34,933 bases of DNA from Gammaproteobacteria bacterium (GTDB taxonomy: Bacteria > Pseudomonadota > Gammaproteobacteria > Magnimaribacterales > Magnimaribacteraceae), in contig DTSY01000062.1 in assembly GCA_012965075.1 (NCBI GenBank), forward strand, positions 1-34,933. Direction: 5' to 3'. Position numbers and translations under genes: made by a program. Of the stretch, positions 1 to 8,139 are shown in pieces (positions within the stretch are counted from its first letter, which is position 1; every line of letters begins with the position of its first letter). The notes beneath the pieces are model-generated. The model made no database searches, had not been told where the DNA came from, and worked only from the letters and a program-made list of their open reading frames with translations.

Positions 1-1511
1 CTCAATATAGCAATATAAATATCTCTGCTAGAGGCAATTTCTCCGTAGATGAGGTACTGGCTTTGACTCTGGATGTTGAAAAAGAAGTGCTGCAAGTCGA
101 AGATATTGAAACTTCTTATACTAGAACTGGTTCGGGCAGAAGTAGGTTTGGCAGAGGTTCGTCTCCTGATCGTATAGCTTCCATAACAACCGATTATTAC
201 GATAAAGATGAAAGAGCAACAGGCAAAGATGGTTACGCTATATTAAATGAAATTAGGGAGCTGACAAAAGACCATTCTGGAATCCTAGTCCAAGTTGAAT
301 CTGAGAAGCATGGCCCGCCAATTGGTCGAGCCATAGATATTAATGTTCTTGGAGAAAATCCCAGGACTCTTATGGCAGCCACTCAAAAAATTACTAGGTT
401 TATTGAAACTGAGATTGATGGACTTATAGATGTTGAAAATGATCTACCGAAAAGAGGCCTTGAATGGAAACTGGATATAGATAAAACAAAAGCTGCACAA
501 TTAGGTGCAAGCTTAAACGATGTGGGTGCTGCAGTTCAGATGATCACCGGTGGTATCAAAGTAGGAGAATACAGGCCTTTAGATGCTGACAGAGAATTAG
601 ATATCAGGGTTAGATTTCCCAAAGCAGAAAGAAATATTGACCAACTTGAAAAGCTTACAGTGAAAACTAATAAAGGGCTTGTTTCTGTTAGTAGTTTTCT
701 AGAATCAAAGGCTGTGCCTGAAACCACCAAAATAAATAGATTGAATGGAAAAAGGGTCTATAAAATTTCCGCTGAAAAAGAAAAAGGGGTAATCGTTTCG
801 GAAAAGATGCGTCAAATCAAAGAATGGATGTCCACCGCTGATTTGGGTCCAGGAATTTCTATTAGTTATGGTGGATTTGAAAAATACAACGCTGAAGCAA
901 CGAACTATTTATACAATGCTTTTCTATTAACATTATTTTTAATGATGATAATGATGGTAGCCCAATTCAATAGTTTCTATCAGGCTATAGTTATCCTTTC
1001 TGCAATAGTTCTCTCATTTGGAGGAGTTTTCCTTTCTCTATTAATTTTTAATAGGCCCATAAGTACCATGCAAACTGGTATAGCTTTTATTGCTCTGACT
1101 GGAATTATTGTTAATAACAACATTGTTTTAGTGGATACCTTTAATGTGCTAAGAAAAAACTATCCTGAAGCAACCGTAAAATCTGTAGCCCTTAGAACGG
1201 CTGTTTTAAGATTACGTCCCGTCTTCCTTACCTCATTTACCACTATTGCTGGTCTCCTTCCAATAGCCCTAGGTTACAGTGTCGACCTAATAGGTAGGAC
1301 TCTTAAGGCAGGGTCATTTATATCTAGTTATTGGGAACAGATGGCAGGGGCACTGGCAGTAGGTTTAGCTGTAGGCACAGTACTTACTCTAGTTGTAACA
1401 CCTTGTGCATTAGTAGTTCCTGAAGCTTTTAGAGATATTTTCTCCAAAATAAAGAGTTCCTTGACCAGGATTGAAAGAAGGATTTTCGGTAAAGAATCTA
1501 CACTAAGTTAA
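1..1511 (+). CDS. RND efflux transporter permease subunit, C-terminal half (5' end outside window)
   Basis: Inner-membrane, proton-driven RND (AcrB/MexF-type) pump permease. The frame is open from base 3, so the gene begins before the window; the TTG at 63 is internal. About 502 residues are visible of a family norm near 1,030. They hold the second periplasmic porter/docking region (roughly residues 85-285), then the last transmembrane block starting near 1-based base 905. That block includes a loop GIIVNNNIVLVDTFN, close to the family's usual GIVVNNAIVLVD, and a closing helix ending in TPCALVVPE. The partner membrane-fusion protein, if adjacent, would lie upstream. The end is followed by a weak hairpin with a T-rich tail. 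The substrate cannot be told from this part. Family is certain; specificity is unknown. Confidence 0.9.
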   Translation, partial: QYSNINISARGNFSVDEVLALTLDVEKEVLQVEDIETSYTRTGSGRSRFGRGSSPDRIASITTDYYDKDERATGKDGYAILNEIRELTKDHSGILVQVESEKHGPPIGRAIDINVLGENPRTLMAATQKITRFIETEIDGLIDVENDLPKRGLEWKLDIDKTKAAQLGASLNDVGAAVQMITGGIKVGEYRPLDADRELDIRVRFPKAERNIDQLEKLTVKTNKGLVSVSSFLESKAVPETTKINRLNGKRVYKISAEKEKGVIVSEKMRQIKEWMSTADLGPGISISYGGFEKYNAEATNYLYNAFLLTLFLMMIMMVAQFNSFYQAIVILSAIVLSFGGVFLSLLIFNRPISTMQTGIAFIALTGIIVNNNIVLVDTFNVLRKNYPEATVKSVALRTAVLRLRPVFLTSFTTIAGLLPIALGYSVDLIGRTLKAGSFISSYWEQMAGALAVGLAVGTVLTLVVTPCALVVPEAFRDIFSKIKSSLTRIERRIFGKESTLS

Positions 1512-1517
1512 AACTAT

Positions 1518-1558
1518 ATTAAAATTCTCTAATCAAACTAGAGTCTTTTAATTTTAAT
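1518..1558 (+). terminator. Putative hairpin terminator after the RND gene
   Basis: A 5-bp stem CTCTA/TAGAG (1527-1531 with 1539-1543) has a 7-base loop and is followed by TCTTTT. An outer AT-only pairing, 1518-1526 with 1550-1558, could extend it around a 6-base bulge. It lies directly after the RND stop codon. The stem is weak, so this may be a partial or inefficient terminator. Confidence 0.35.
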
Positions 1559-1590
1559 AACATCAATATTGAGAATTGGAGTACTTACCT

Positions 1591-3645
1591 GTGTTAAAGA
1601 GGAAAAGGAATATACCTTATCTCCTAATTTTATTATTTTCTTTTTCACTTACAGCGGAAGTTGAAGAAGAGATAATTGTAGAAGCTAAAAAGATAGACAG
1701 TATTTCGGATTGGAAAGCAGATGTTTCTTCCACAAGCCTAAATTCTGAAGAGATTACTTTAATAGATGCGCAACACCCTAAACAGGTGTTCACTAGAGTT
1801 CCCGGGGTGTGGGTAAGCAGAGGATCAGGACAAGAACACCTAACTTCCATCAGATCTCCTGTACTTACAGGACCAGGAGCTTGCGGTTCTTTCCTGATAC
1901 TAGAGGATGGTATTCCAGTTAGGCCAAACGGGTTTTGTAATGTTAATGGACTTTTTGAAACTCAGACTGAAATTGCTTCGAGTATTGAAGTGATTAGGGG
2001 TCCTGCAAGTGCTAGATATGGAAGCAATGCCATGCACGGAGTAATTAATGTTGTCTCAAAACCTATAGAAGACATAAATACAATTTCTTCAAATATAGGC
2101 CCTAATGGATATACAAATTTTAAGTCATCAATTGGAAATTCTGATGACTGGAGAATTAACTCTTTCTTTTCTACAGATGATGGATTTAGAGAAGAATCTG
2201 GGTACCATCAACAAAAATTGCAAATAAAAAATAGGTTTAATCTATATAACTCAGATGCAATCTTTAACTTAAGACTAACTAATCTTAATCAAGAGACAGC
2301 TGGATATATATCAGGAAAAGATGTTTACAAAGACAGAAGACAAAGTAAGGAAAATCTTAATCCTGAAGCTTATAGGGATGCTTTCTCTTTAAAATCTAGT
2401 CTAAAATTCTCTTTGGGCCCTAAGGATAAGATCGTTTCTTTTATACCTTATTTTAGAAAAACCAAAATGGAATTTCTTCAGCACTATCTTCCTGGAACAC
2501 CTGTAGAAAAAAACTCTCATTCAAGTCTTGGGTTTATAGGATTGCACTCAGGTATATCAAAAAATATTGAAATAACTTCTGGTATTCAGGTTGAAATAGC
2601 TAAAGTTGAATTAGAAGAATTACAAGAATTCGCTTTAACTACTAGTTCAGCTTTTAACAATGCAGTTAGACCGCAAGGGTTTCACTACTTCTATGAAGTC
2701 GATTCAAGATTAATAGCATTATTTGTTGGGTTTAATGATTTCTCTCTTACAGAAAATTCGTTTCTCTTTGGAGATTTGAGACTAGAGCACAATGAGTACT
2801 CCTATAAGAATAAAATGTTGAGTGGAAATACCAGAGATGATGGCACCGTTTGCGGATTTGGTGGATGTTATTACTCGAGACCTGAAGATAGAGAAGATAA
2901 TTTTGAAGAAGTAAGTTTTAGACTAGGAATAGAAAGAGAATTAGATTTTTTAACTTTATTTTCTCAGGTAAGTATGGGGTTTCGACCCCCCCAAATGACT
3001 GAATTATATAGGTTGCAGAAAAAACAGATTGTTGGGGATATAGATTCTGAGAAATTAGTGATGTTGGAAATCGGAAGTAGATTTTCAGCAGAATATTTTG
3101 AAGGCTCATTGAGCTTATATTCAGGTAAAAAAAGGGATTCCATATTTAGGGATGCAGAGAATTTTATTCAAGATCATGGGAAAACAAACCATAAAGGCTT
3201 AGAGCTATTCGTGAGATTAGAAATCAATGAAACAAATTCTCTTTTCTTAGCTGGAACTTTTCAAAACCATAAATACGATTTCTCTTCTGAGACCTCTATG
3301 AAAGAGAAGATAAACTCAGGTAATTATGTTGATACTTCACCTAGAACTTCCTTTAACCTTAGATGGGTTAATTTATTCTCAGATAATATGAAGTACGAAA
3401 TTGAGGTTGAACGCATGGGTTCATACTATACGGATGCAGCGAATTTACATAAGTATGAAGGCCACACCTTAATACATTCAAGATTTGTTTATTTTTATCG
3501 AGACAAACTCACTCAATTTATCAGGGTTCATAATCTATTAGATGAGGATTATGCAGAACGTGCTGACTTTAATGCTTTTGGAGGAGATAGATATTTTCCT
3601 GGACTTCCTAGGCAAGTTTACTTTGGTTTGGAATACACCTTTTAA
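1591..3645 (+). CDS. TonB-dependent outer-membrane receptor
   Basis: Outer-membrane beta-barrel receptor that imports a scarce substrate using TonB/ExbBD energy. I chose GTG at 1591 (684 aa) over TTG at 1576: it has GGAG nine bases upstream and gives a clean signal peptide (MLKRKRN, hydrophobic stretch, Ala near residue 22). After cleavage comes EEEIIVEA, which fits a TonB box. The plug domain (about residues 35-160) carries VFTRVPGVWV, a two-cysteine segment around GACGSF and GFCNVN, then IEVIRGPASARYGSNAMHGVINV. The remainder is barrel strands ending in the aromatic terminus YFGLEYTF. Both neighbours are on the same strand, but nothing ties it to the RND pump or xseB. Substrate unknown; siderophore-type receptors are the nearest pattern. 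Confidence 0.9.
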   Translation: MLKRKRNIPYLLILLFSFSLTAEVEEEIIVEAKKIDSISDWKADVSSTSLNSEEITLIDAQHPKQVFTRVPGVWVSRGSGQEHLTSIRSPVLTGPGACGSFLILEDGIPVRPNGFCNVNGLFETQTEIASSIEVIRGPASARYGSNAMHGVINVVSKPIEDINTISSNIGPNGYTNFKSSIGNSDDWRINSFFSTDDGFREESGYHQQKLQIKNRFNLYNSDAIFNLRLTNLNQETAGYISGKDVYKDRRQSKENLNPEAYRDAFSLKSSLKFSLGPKDKIVSFIPYFRKTKMEFLQHYLPGTPVEKNSHSSLGFIGLHSGISKNIEITSGIQVEIAKVELEELQEFALTTSSAFNNAVRPQGFHYFYEVDSRLIALFVGFNDFSLTENSFLFGDLRLEHNEYSYKNKMLSGNTRDDGTVCGFGGCYYSRPEDREDNFEEVSFRLGIERELDFLTLFSQVSMGFRPPQMTELYRLQKKQIVGDIDSEKLVMLEIGSRFSAEYFEGSLSLYSGKKRDSIFRDAENFIQDHGKTNHKGLELFVRLEINETNSLFLAGTFQNHKYDFSSETSMKEKINSGNYVDTSPRTSFNLRWVNLFSDNMKYEIEVERMGSYYTDAANLHKYEGHTLIHSRFVYFYRDKLTQFIRVHNLLDEDYAERADFNAFGGDRYFPGLPRQVYFGLEYTF

Positions 3646-3691
3646 AATAAACATAAAACTTTATTAGAAAATTAGATAAACTCTAGTTCTT

Positions 3692-3925
3692 ATGGCTGAA
3701 AAGAAAGTTGCAGTAAATTTTGAGAAAGCAATAAAAGACTTAGAAAAAATTGTAGAAGACTTAGAGTCTGGTGACTTAAGCTTAGAAGAATCTCTCAAGG
3801 CTTTTGAAAAAGGCATTAAGTTAACTCGCCAATGCCAAGGAGAACTTGAAAAAGCCGAACTCAAGGTACAAAAGTTAGTTGAAGAAAATGGAGAGCTTAA
3901 AACTACGCCTCTAAATAATGACTAA
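3692..3925 (+). CDS. xseB: Exodeoxyribonuclease VII small subunit
   Basis: Small subunit of exonuclease VII, which together with XseA degrades single-stranded DNA to oligonucleotides. The protein is 77 aa, normal for the family. It shows the family pattern: FEKAIKDLEKIVEDLESGDLSLEESLKAFEKG, broken here as FEKAIKDLEKIVEDLE then SGDLSLEESLKAFEKG, forming a two-helix coiled coil. It overlaps ispA by 8 bases and starts the xseB-ispA-dxs order familiar from E. coli. xseA is not in the window. The ATG has no strong Shine-Dalgarno sequence. Confidence 0.94.
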   Translation: MAEKKVAVNFEKAIKDLEKIVEDLESGDLSLEESLKAFEKGIKLTRQCQGELEKAELKVQKLVEENGELKTTPLNND

Positions 3926-4790
3926 TTCAGGAAGCTGGATAGTTCCTTACAAAGAAAGAATAAATTCCGCTCTGGAATCTTTGCTTCCTGATGATGACAG
4001 TATTCTTACTAAAGCTATACGTTATTCCGTTTTAAACGGAGGAAAAAGATTAAGACCTCTCTTAGTTTATTTATCTTCTGAATTAGGCAATTCCACTAGC
4101 GAAGCTCAGGATTTGGTGAGTAGCGCTGTTGAACTAATTCATTGCTATTCACTGATTCATGATGATCTCCCTTCAATGGATGATGATTCACTAAGAAGAG
4201 GCTTACCAACCTGTCATAAAAAGTTTGGAGAGGCTATAGCCATACTGGCAGGAGATGCTCTTCAGCCTATGGCATATTCTTTATTGACCCATTCGAATGA
4301 AATAGAAGATAAATTAAAAGTTAATTTAATTGCTTTGTTGAGTGAAGCTTGTGGTCAGAATGGAATGGTTGAGGGGCAAATATTGGATATTTCGGACCAT
4401 AAGTCTCTTTCCCTTGAAGAACTAGACTATATGCACAATAAAAAAACCGGAAGTTTGATAAGAACTTGCCTTGAGATGGGTGGTTTGATCTCTTATTTAC
4501 AAGAAAATGAGATAGATCTCCTTAAAGAATATGGAGAAAAGATAGGCCTTGCTTTTCAGATTCGTGATGACATTATTGATCTTGAATCTCCTTCTGAAGT
4601 GAGTGGTAAAAATCAAGGTACTGATGTATTAAAACAAAAGGTAACTTATCCGAAGGTGATTGGAATGGAGGCTTCTAAGGAAAAGGCAATTGAGCTATGC
4701 AAAGAAGCACAAGAAATAGTAACAAACTTATCTGGAAATCCTGTCAAATTGATTAAACTTTCGAACTTTATATCAAACAGGCACTATTAA
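3918..4790 (+). CDS. ispA: Farnesyl diphosphate synthase (polyprenyl synthetase)
   Basis: Condenses dimethylallyl/geranyl diphosphate with isopentenyl diphosphate to make farnesyl diphosphate, precursor of quinone side chains and undecaprenyl carriers; cytosolic. 290 aa, typical length. The first aspartate-rich motif is DDLPSMDDD (from D82), with the bacterial two-residue insertion, followed by LRRGLPT. The second is the DDIID near residue 216. GGKRLRP near residue 41 binds diphosphate. The start overlaps xseB and the stop lies two bases before dxs, so the three are probably translated from one message. Confidence 0.95.
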   Translation: MTNSGSWIVPYKERINSALESLLPDDDSILTKAIRYSVLNGGKRLRPLLVYLSSELGNSTSEAQDLVSSAVELIHCYSLIHDDLPSMDDDSLRRGLPTCHKKFGEAIAILAGDALQPMAYSLLTHSNEIEDKLKVNLIALLSEACGQNGMVEGQILDISDHKSLSLEELDYMHNKKTGSLIRTCLEMGGLISYLQENEIDLLKEYGEKIGLAFQIRDDIIDLESPSEVSGKNQGTDVLKQKVTYPKVIGMEASKEKAIELCKEAQEIVTNLSGNPVKLIKLSNFISNRHY

Positions 4791-4792
4791 TT

Positions 4793-6691
4793 TTGAAGAT
4801 TTTTGAAGAAATACCAATTAAAGAACCTTCTGGGGAATTATTAGGGACGGTTAACTTTCCTTCAGACTTGAGAGAGTTGGACTTGAAAGATCTTCCAAAA
4901 TTTTCAGATGAATTAAGAGAGTATCTTCTCTATAGCGTTGGTCAAACAGGAGGTCATTTCGGAGCAGGTCTAGGAGTAGTAGAACTGACAACTGCTCTTC
5001 ATTATGTTTTTGATACACCTAAAGACAGAATTGTCTGGGATGTTGGTCATCAGGCCTATCCACACAAGCTAATTACTGGCAGGAAAGAGGCCATGGATAC
5101 AATTAGACAAACCAATGGGCTAGCACCCTTCCCTTCTAGATCAGAAAGTGAGTACGATACTTATGGAGTTGGCCATTCAAGCACTTCGATAAGTGCTGCT
5201 CTAGGTATGGCAGCTGCTGCCAGATTAAAAGAAGAGGATAAACAAGTTGTAGCTGTTATTGGTGATGGGGCTATGACAGCCGGTATGGCTTATGAAGCTC
5301 TTTCGCACGCTGGTTCCATTGATGAGAATATTCTCGTTGTACTTAACGATAACCAGATGTCTATCTCCGAAAACGTGGGAGGTCTTAAAAATTATTTGGC
5401 TAAGGTTTGGGCAAGTCCTCTTTATAACCAAATAAGAAAAGGAGGAAAAACCGTTCTTCGCTTTATACCAGCTGCAACCAGGATAGCCAGAAAAGCCGAG
5501 ATTCAAGCTAAAGGCCTGCTTACACCTGGAACATTGTTTGAAGAACTCGGACTATCTTATATTGGGCCTGTTAATGGTCATGATCCAGTTGCTATGGTAA
5601 AGATATTAAATGAACTGAAAAGTATGGAAGGGCCAAGACTTCTGCATGTCATTACTCAAAAAGGTAAAGGATTTCTACCTGCAGAACTAGATCCCATTGG
5701 CTATCATGCTATTAACAAAATAAAACCCCTAAAAAGACAAGAGGAGGAGGAGGAGGAGGGACAAAAACTTCCAACCTACTCTCAAATATTTGGTGAGTGG
5801 TTATGTTATAAGGCAGAAAAAGATAGTCTTCTGACAGTTATAACTCCAGCGATGAGAGAAGGATCTGGCTTGATTGAATTCTCAACAAAATACCCGGATA
5901 GATACTTCGATGTTGCTATAGCAGAACAACATAGCGTTTCCTTGGCGGCAGGAATGGCATGCGAAGGACTCAAACCAGTAGTAGCTATCTACAGTACTTT
6001 CCTACAGAGAGCTTACGACCAACTTATACATGATGTTGCCTTACAGAACCTTAATGTGCTGTTCGCAATTGATAGAGCTGGCTTAGTTGGCGCAGATGGC
6101 CCAACACATCAAGGAGTATTTGATATTTCCTATCTACGTTGCATTCCAAACATAATAGTCATGACACCCTCTGATGAAAGCAATGCCTGGAAGATGTTAA
6201 ATACCGGATTTGATTATCAGGGACCAGTAGCCATCAGATACCCTAGGGGTTCAGGGCCTGGAGCTAAAGTAGAAAAAAATGATTCAACTATTGAACTAGG
6301 CAAGAGTTCATTAATTAAAAATTCTCAGGGTAAGAAAATTGCAATTATGAATTTTGGCTCTACTTTAGATTTAGCAGCTGAATTAGCTGAAGATTTCAAT
6401 TCCTGTCTAATCGATATGAATTTTGTTAAGCCTTTAGATCATAAAAGAATTAAAGAATTAGCTGAAGAATATAAACTCCTTATAACCATCGAAGAAAATG
6501 CCATTAAAGGAGGTGCAGGATCGGCTGTGTCTGAATTCTTAGCTGATAACAATCTAAATGTTTCTCTTTTAAATTTTGGTATTTCTGATGAGTTCGTCCA
6601 GCATGGGAGTCCAGATAGTCAGAAAGTGAGTTCTGGGTTAGGCAAAGAAGAGATAACAGAAAAGATCAGTAAGAGACTTGGAGAGTTATGA
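4793..6691 (+). CDS. dxs: 1-deoxy-D-xylulose-5-phosphate synthase
   Basis: First enzyme of the MEP isoprenoid pathway: a thiamine-pyrophosphate enzyme joining pyruvate and glyceraldehyde 3-phosphate; cytosolic. 632 aa against about 620 in E. coli. The start is TTG, two bases after the ispA stop; no ATG is available at the N-terminus. Visible motifs are VGQTGGHFGAGLGVVELT, DVGHQAYPHKLITGR, the TPP/Mg motif GDGAMTAG...LNDNQMSI and the transketolase-like IAEQHSVSLAAGMA. Odd point: the linker between the TPP and pyrimidine domains has six glutamates (E317-E322) written as six GAG codons in a row, a microsatellite. The 3' end overlaps pgpA by six bases on the other strand. Confidence 0.97.
   Translation: MKIFEEIPIKEPSGELLGTVNFPSDLRELDLKDLPKFSDELREYLLYSVGQTGGHFGAGLGVVELTTALHYVFDTPKDRIVWDVGHQAYPHKLITGRKEAMDTIRQTNGLAPFPSRSESEYDTYGVGHSSTSISAALGMAAAARLKEEDKQVVAVIGDGAMTAGMAYEALSHAGSIDENILVVLNDNQMSISENVGGLKNYLAKVWASPLYNQIRKGGKTVLRFIPAATRIARKAEIQAKGLLTPGTLFEELGLSYIGPVNGHDPVAMVKILNELKSMEGPRLLHVITQKGKGFLPAELDPIGYHAINKIKPLKRQEEEEEEGQKLPTYSQIFGEWLCYKAEKDSLLTVITPAMREGSGLIEFSTKYPDRYFDVAIAEQHSVSLAAGMACEGLKPVVAIYSTFLQRAYDQLIHDVALQNLNVLFAIDRAGLVGADGPTHQGVFDISYLRCIPNIIVMTPSDESNAWKMLNTGFDYQGPVAIRYPRGSGPGAKVEKNDSTIELGKSSLIKNSQGKKIAIMNFGSTLDLAAELAEDFNSCLIDMNFVKPLDHKRIKELAEEYKLLITIEENAIKGGAGSAVSEFLADNNLNVSLLNFGISDEFVQHGSPDSQKVSSGLGKEEITEKISKRLGEL
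5741..5758 (+). repeat. In-frame (GAG)6 microsatellite inside dxs
   Basis: Six perfect GAG triplets in frame encode six consecutive glutamates in the inter-domain linker of Dxs. Loss or gain of a whole triplet would only alter linker length. The run is unusually pure for AT-rich DNA in which GAA is also common. Confidence 0.9.
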
Positions 6692-7174
6692 CAATATAAT
6701 CGCCGAGAGAGCAAAAGCGGAAATTAATCCAGCTAGAACATCATCCATCATCACTCCGTAAGAACTCTCTAGGCGGTCAAAATAACTTATAGGAAAAGGT
6801 TTCCAAATATCAAAAACACGAAATAAAACAAAAGACAAAACAATCCAAGGCCATGGAGATTGAGAAATAATTAATGGGAAACAAGCTATCCACATTCCAA
6901 CAAACTCATCCCATACAAAGATTCGTGCGTCCTTTTCTTCTCCCATTGTTTTCTCATATATAAACAAGCCAAAAAAGAAGCCCGAAATAAGTAAAAATAA
7001 ATAAAAAATGACAGTATAAATAAAGGCAAAAGGCTCAAGAAAAGGAACTATTAAAAAATAAAATAATAAACCAGCCATCAAAGTACCGAAAGTTCCTGGG
7101 GCCCATGGAGAAAGACCTGAACCAAAACCAACCGCAAACCAAGTTAAAGGGTTCTTATAATTCACTAATCGCAT
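6686..7174 (-). CDS. pgpA: Phosphatidylglycerophosphatase A
   Basis: Removes phosphate from phosphatidylglycerophosphate to give phosphatidylglycerol, in the inner membrane. 162 aa, the usual length. The family signature GFGSGLSPWAPGTFGTL lies near residues 17-33. Several hydrophobic helices follow, then the acidic segment WDEFVGMW and the terminal block SYGVMMDDVLAGLISA. It starts 7 bases after the thiL stop, so the two are co-transcribed. In E. coli nusB-thiL-pgpA are contiguous; here nusB is 12 kb away. The 3' end overlaps dxs by six bases. Confidence 0.95.
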   Translation of the reverse strand: MRLVNYKNPLTWFAVGFGSGLSPWAPGTFGTLMAGLLFYFLIVPFLEPFAFIYTVIFYLFLLISGFFFGLFIYEKTMGEEKDARIFVWDEFVGMWIACFPLIISQSPWPWIVLSFVLFRVFDIWKPFPISYFDRLESSYGVMMDDVLAGLISAFALSAIILS

Positions 7175-7181
7175 TTCTATT

Positions 7182-8132
7182 TTAAAAGTGCTGGTAACCC
7201 GAAGAAGCCTTTAAGAAAACTCCATCTGGGGAAAAAATATCTACTTCATCGCCTTCATTAATTGAACCGATTTCACAAATAGGGATATTTTCTTCTTTGG
7301 CGATCCTTTTAATTTTCTCTCTTTTTGATTTATCTGAAGTAAAAAGAATCTCGTAATCATCTCCTCTATTAATCTCATCTATTGTTAAGGAGTTAGATAA
7401 GAAAGTTGGAATTTTTTCGAGGCAAATTACTGCGCCAACTTTACTTGCTTTACAGATATGATCTAGATCTTGAAACAGACCATCAGAGATATCTATAGCC
7501 GAGGAGGCTATATCCAATAGTTTAGAACTCACCTCGAAACGTATTTTTGGTCTTAGATACCTATTTTTATCGAGTCTTGTTAAATTACCACCCCTTAAGT
7601 TATCAAGAGCAGAAGAAGCGGCACCAATGCATCCGGTGACATAAATCACATCACCAATTCTGGCACCTTCTCTAGTTAAAGCCTTTCCTGCTTCTACATA
7701 TCCTCCGACTTGAACAGTGATAGATAAATTACCTTTAGTGGTATCACCTCCTATTAAAGGAATCTTTAGTTCCGCTGAAATGTCTTCTAAGCCTTTTTTA
7801 AAATCTGATAGCCATTTAGGATCATACTTCTTAAGAGAAAGGGCTAAAGTAAACCAGGCAGGAGTAGCCCCACATGCAGCTAAGTCACTTAGAGCTACTG
7901 AAACAGATCTATAAGCAATGTCAGAGGCATGCATAGATTCTAAAAAGTGCACCCCACCTATAGAGGTATCTACTGAAATTACACTTTCTTTTCCTTTTGG
8001 AGAAGAAATAACAGCTGCATCGTCACCAATAGGAACTCTGATTCCCTGTTCTACTAAAAAAGCAGAACCAATTTCAGAAAAATATTCCTGTATTAATTGG
8101 TGTTCGTTTAAAGTTTTAACACCTTTAACCAA
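7182..8132 (-). CDS. thiL: Thiamine-monophosphate kinase
   Basis: Phosphorylates thiamine monophosphate to thiamine pyrophosphate, the cofactor Dxs needs; cytosolic. The homologous part begins at NEHQLIQEYF. Further motifs are IGDDAAVI, the segment SVDTSIGGVHF, VALSDLAACGATPAWFTLAL, GGDTTKG and AIDISDGLFQDL. Start choice: the longest frame begins at GTG 8192 but would run inside the end of the thiolase gene and add residues unlike the family. The TTG at 8132, seven bases past the thiolase stop, gives 316 aa (E. coli 325) and is preferred, although its Shine-Dalgarno is weak (GAGTAAG region). It is followed closely by pgpA. Identity is sure; the start is moderately sure. Confidence 0.93.
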   Translation of the reverse strand: MVKGVKTLNEHQLIQEYFSEIGSAFLVEQGIRVPIGDDAAVISSPKGKESVISVDTSIGGVHFLESMHASDIAYRSVSVALSDLAACGATPAWFTLALSLKKYDPKWLSDFKKGLEDISAELKIPLIGGDTTKGNLSITVQVGGYVEAGKALTREGARIGDVIYVTGCIGAASSALDNLRGGNLTRLDKNRYLRPKIRFEVSSKLLDIASSAIDISDGLFQDLDHICKASKVGAVICLEKIPTFLSNSLTIDEINRGDDYEILFTSDKSKREKIKRIAKEENIPICEIGSINEGDEVDIFSPDGVFLKASSGYQHF

Positions 8133-8139
8133 ATTGAAC

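Noticed and set aside
63-1511. TTG at 63 as the start of the RND gene
   Set aside because: The frame is open to base 3 and the protein lacks the whole N-terminal half of the family; it is a window-edge truncation.
3646-3691. Hairpin AATAAA/TTTATT after the TonB receptor as a terminator
   Set aside because: The stem is AT only with a loose loop; too weak to call in AT-rich DNA.
5225-5506. Minus-strand open frame inside dxs
   Set aside because: Shadow of a strongly conserved enzyme in another frame, with no start signal or recognisable protein.
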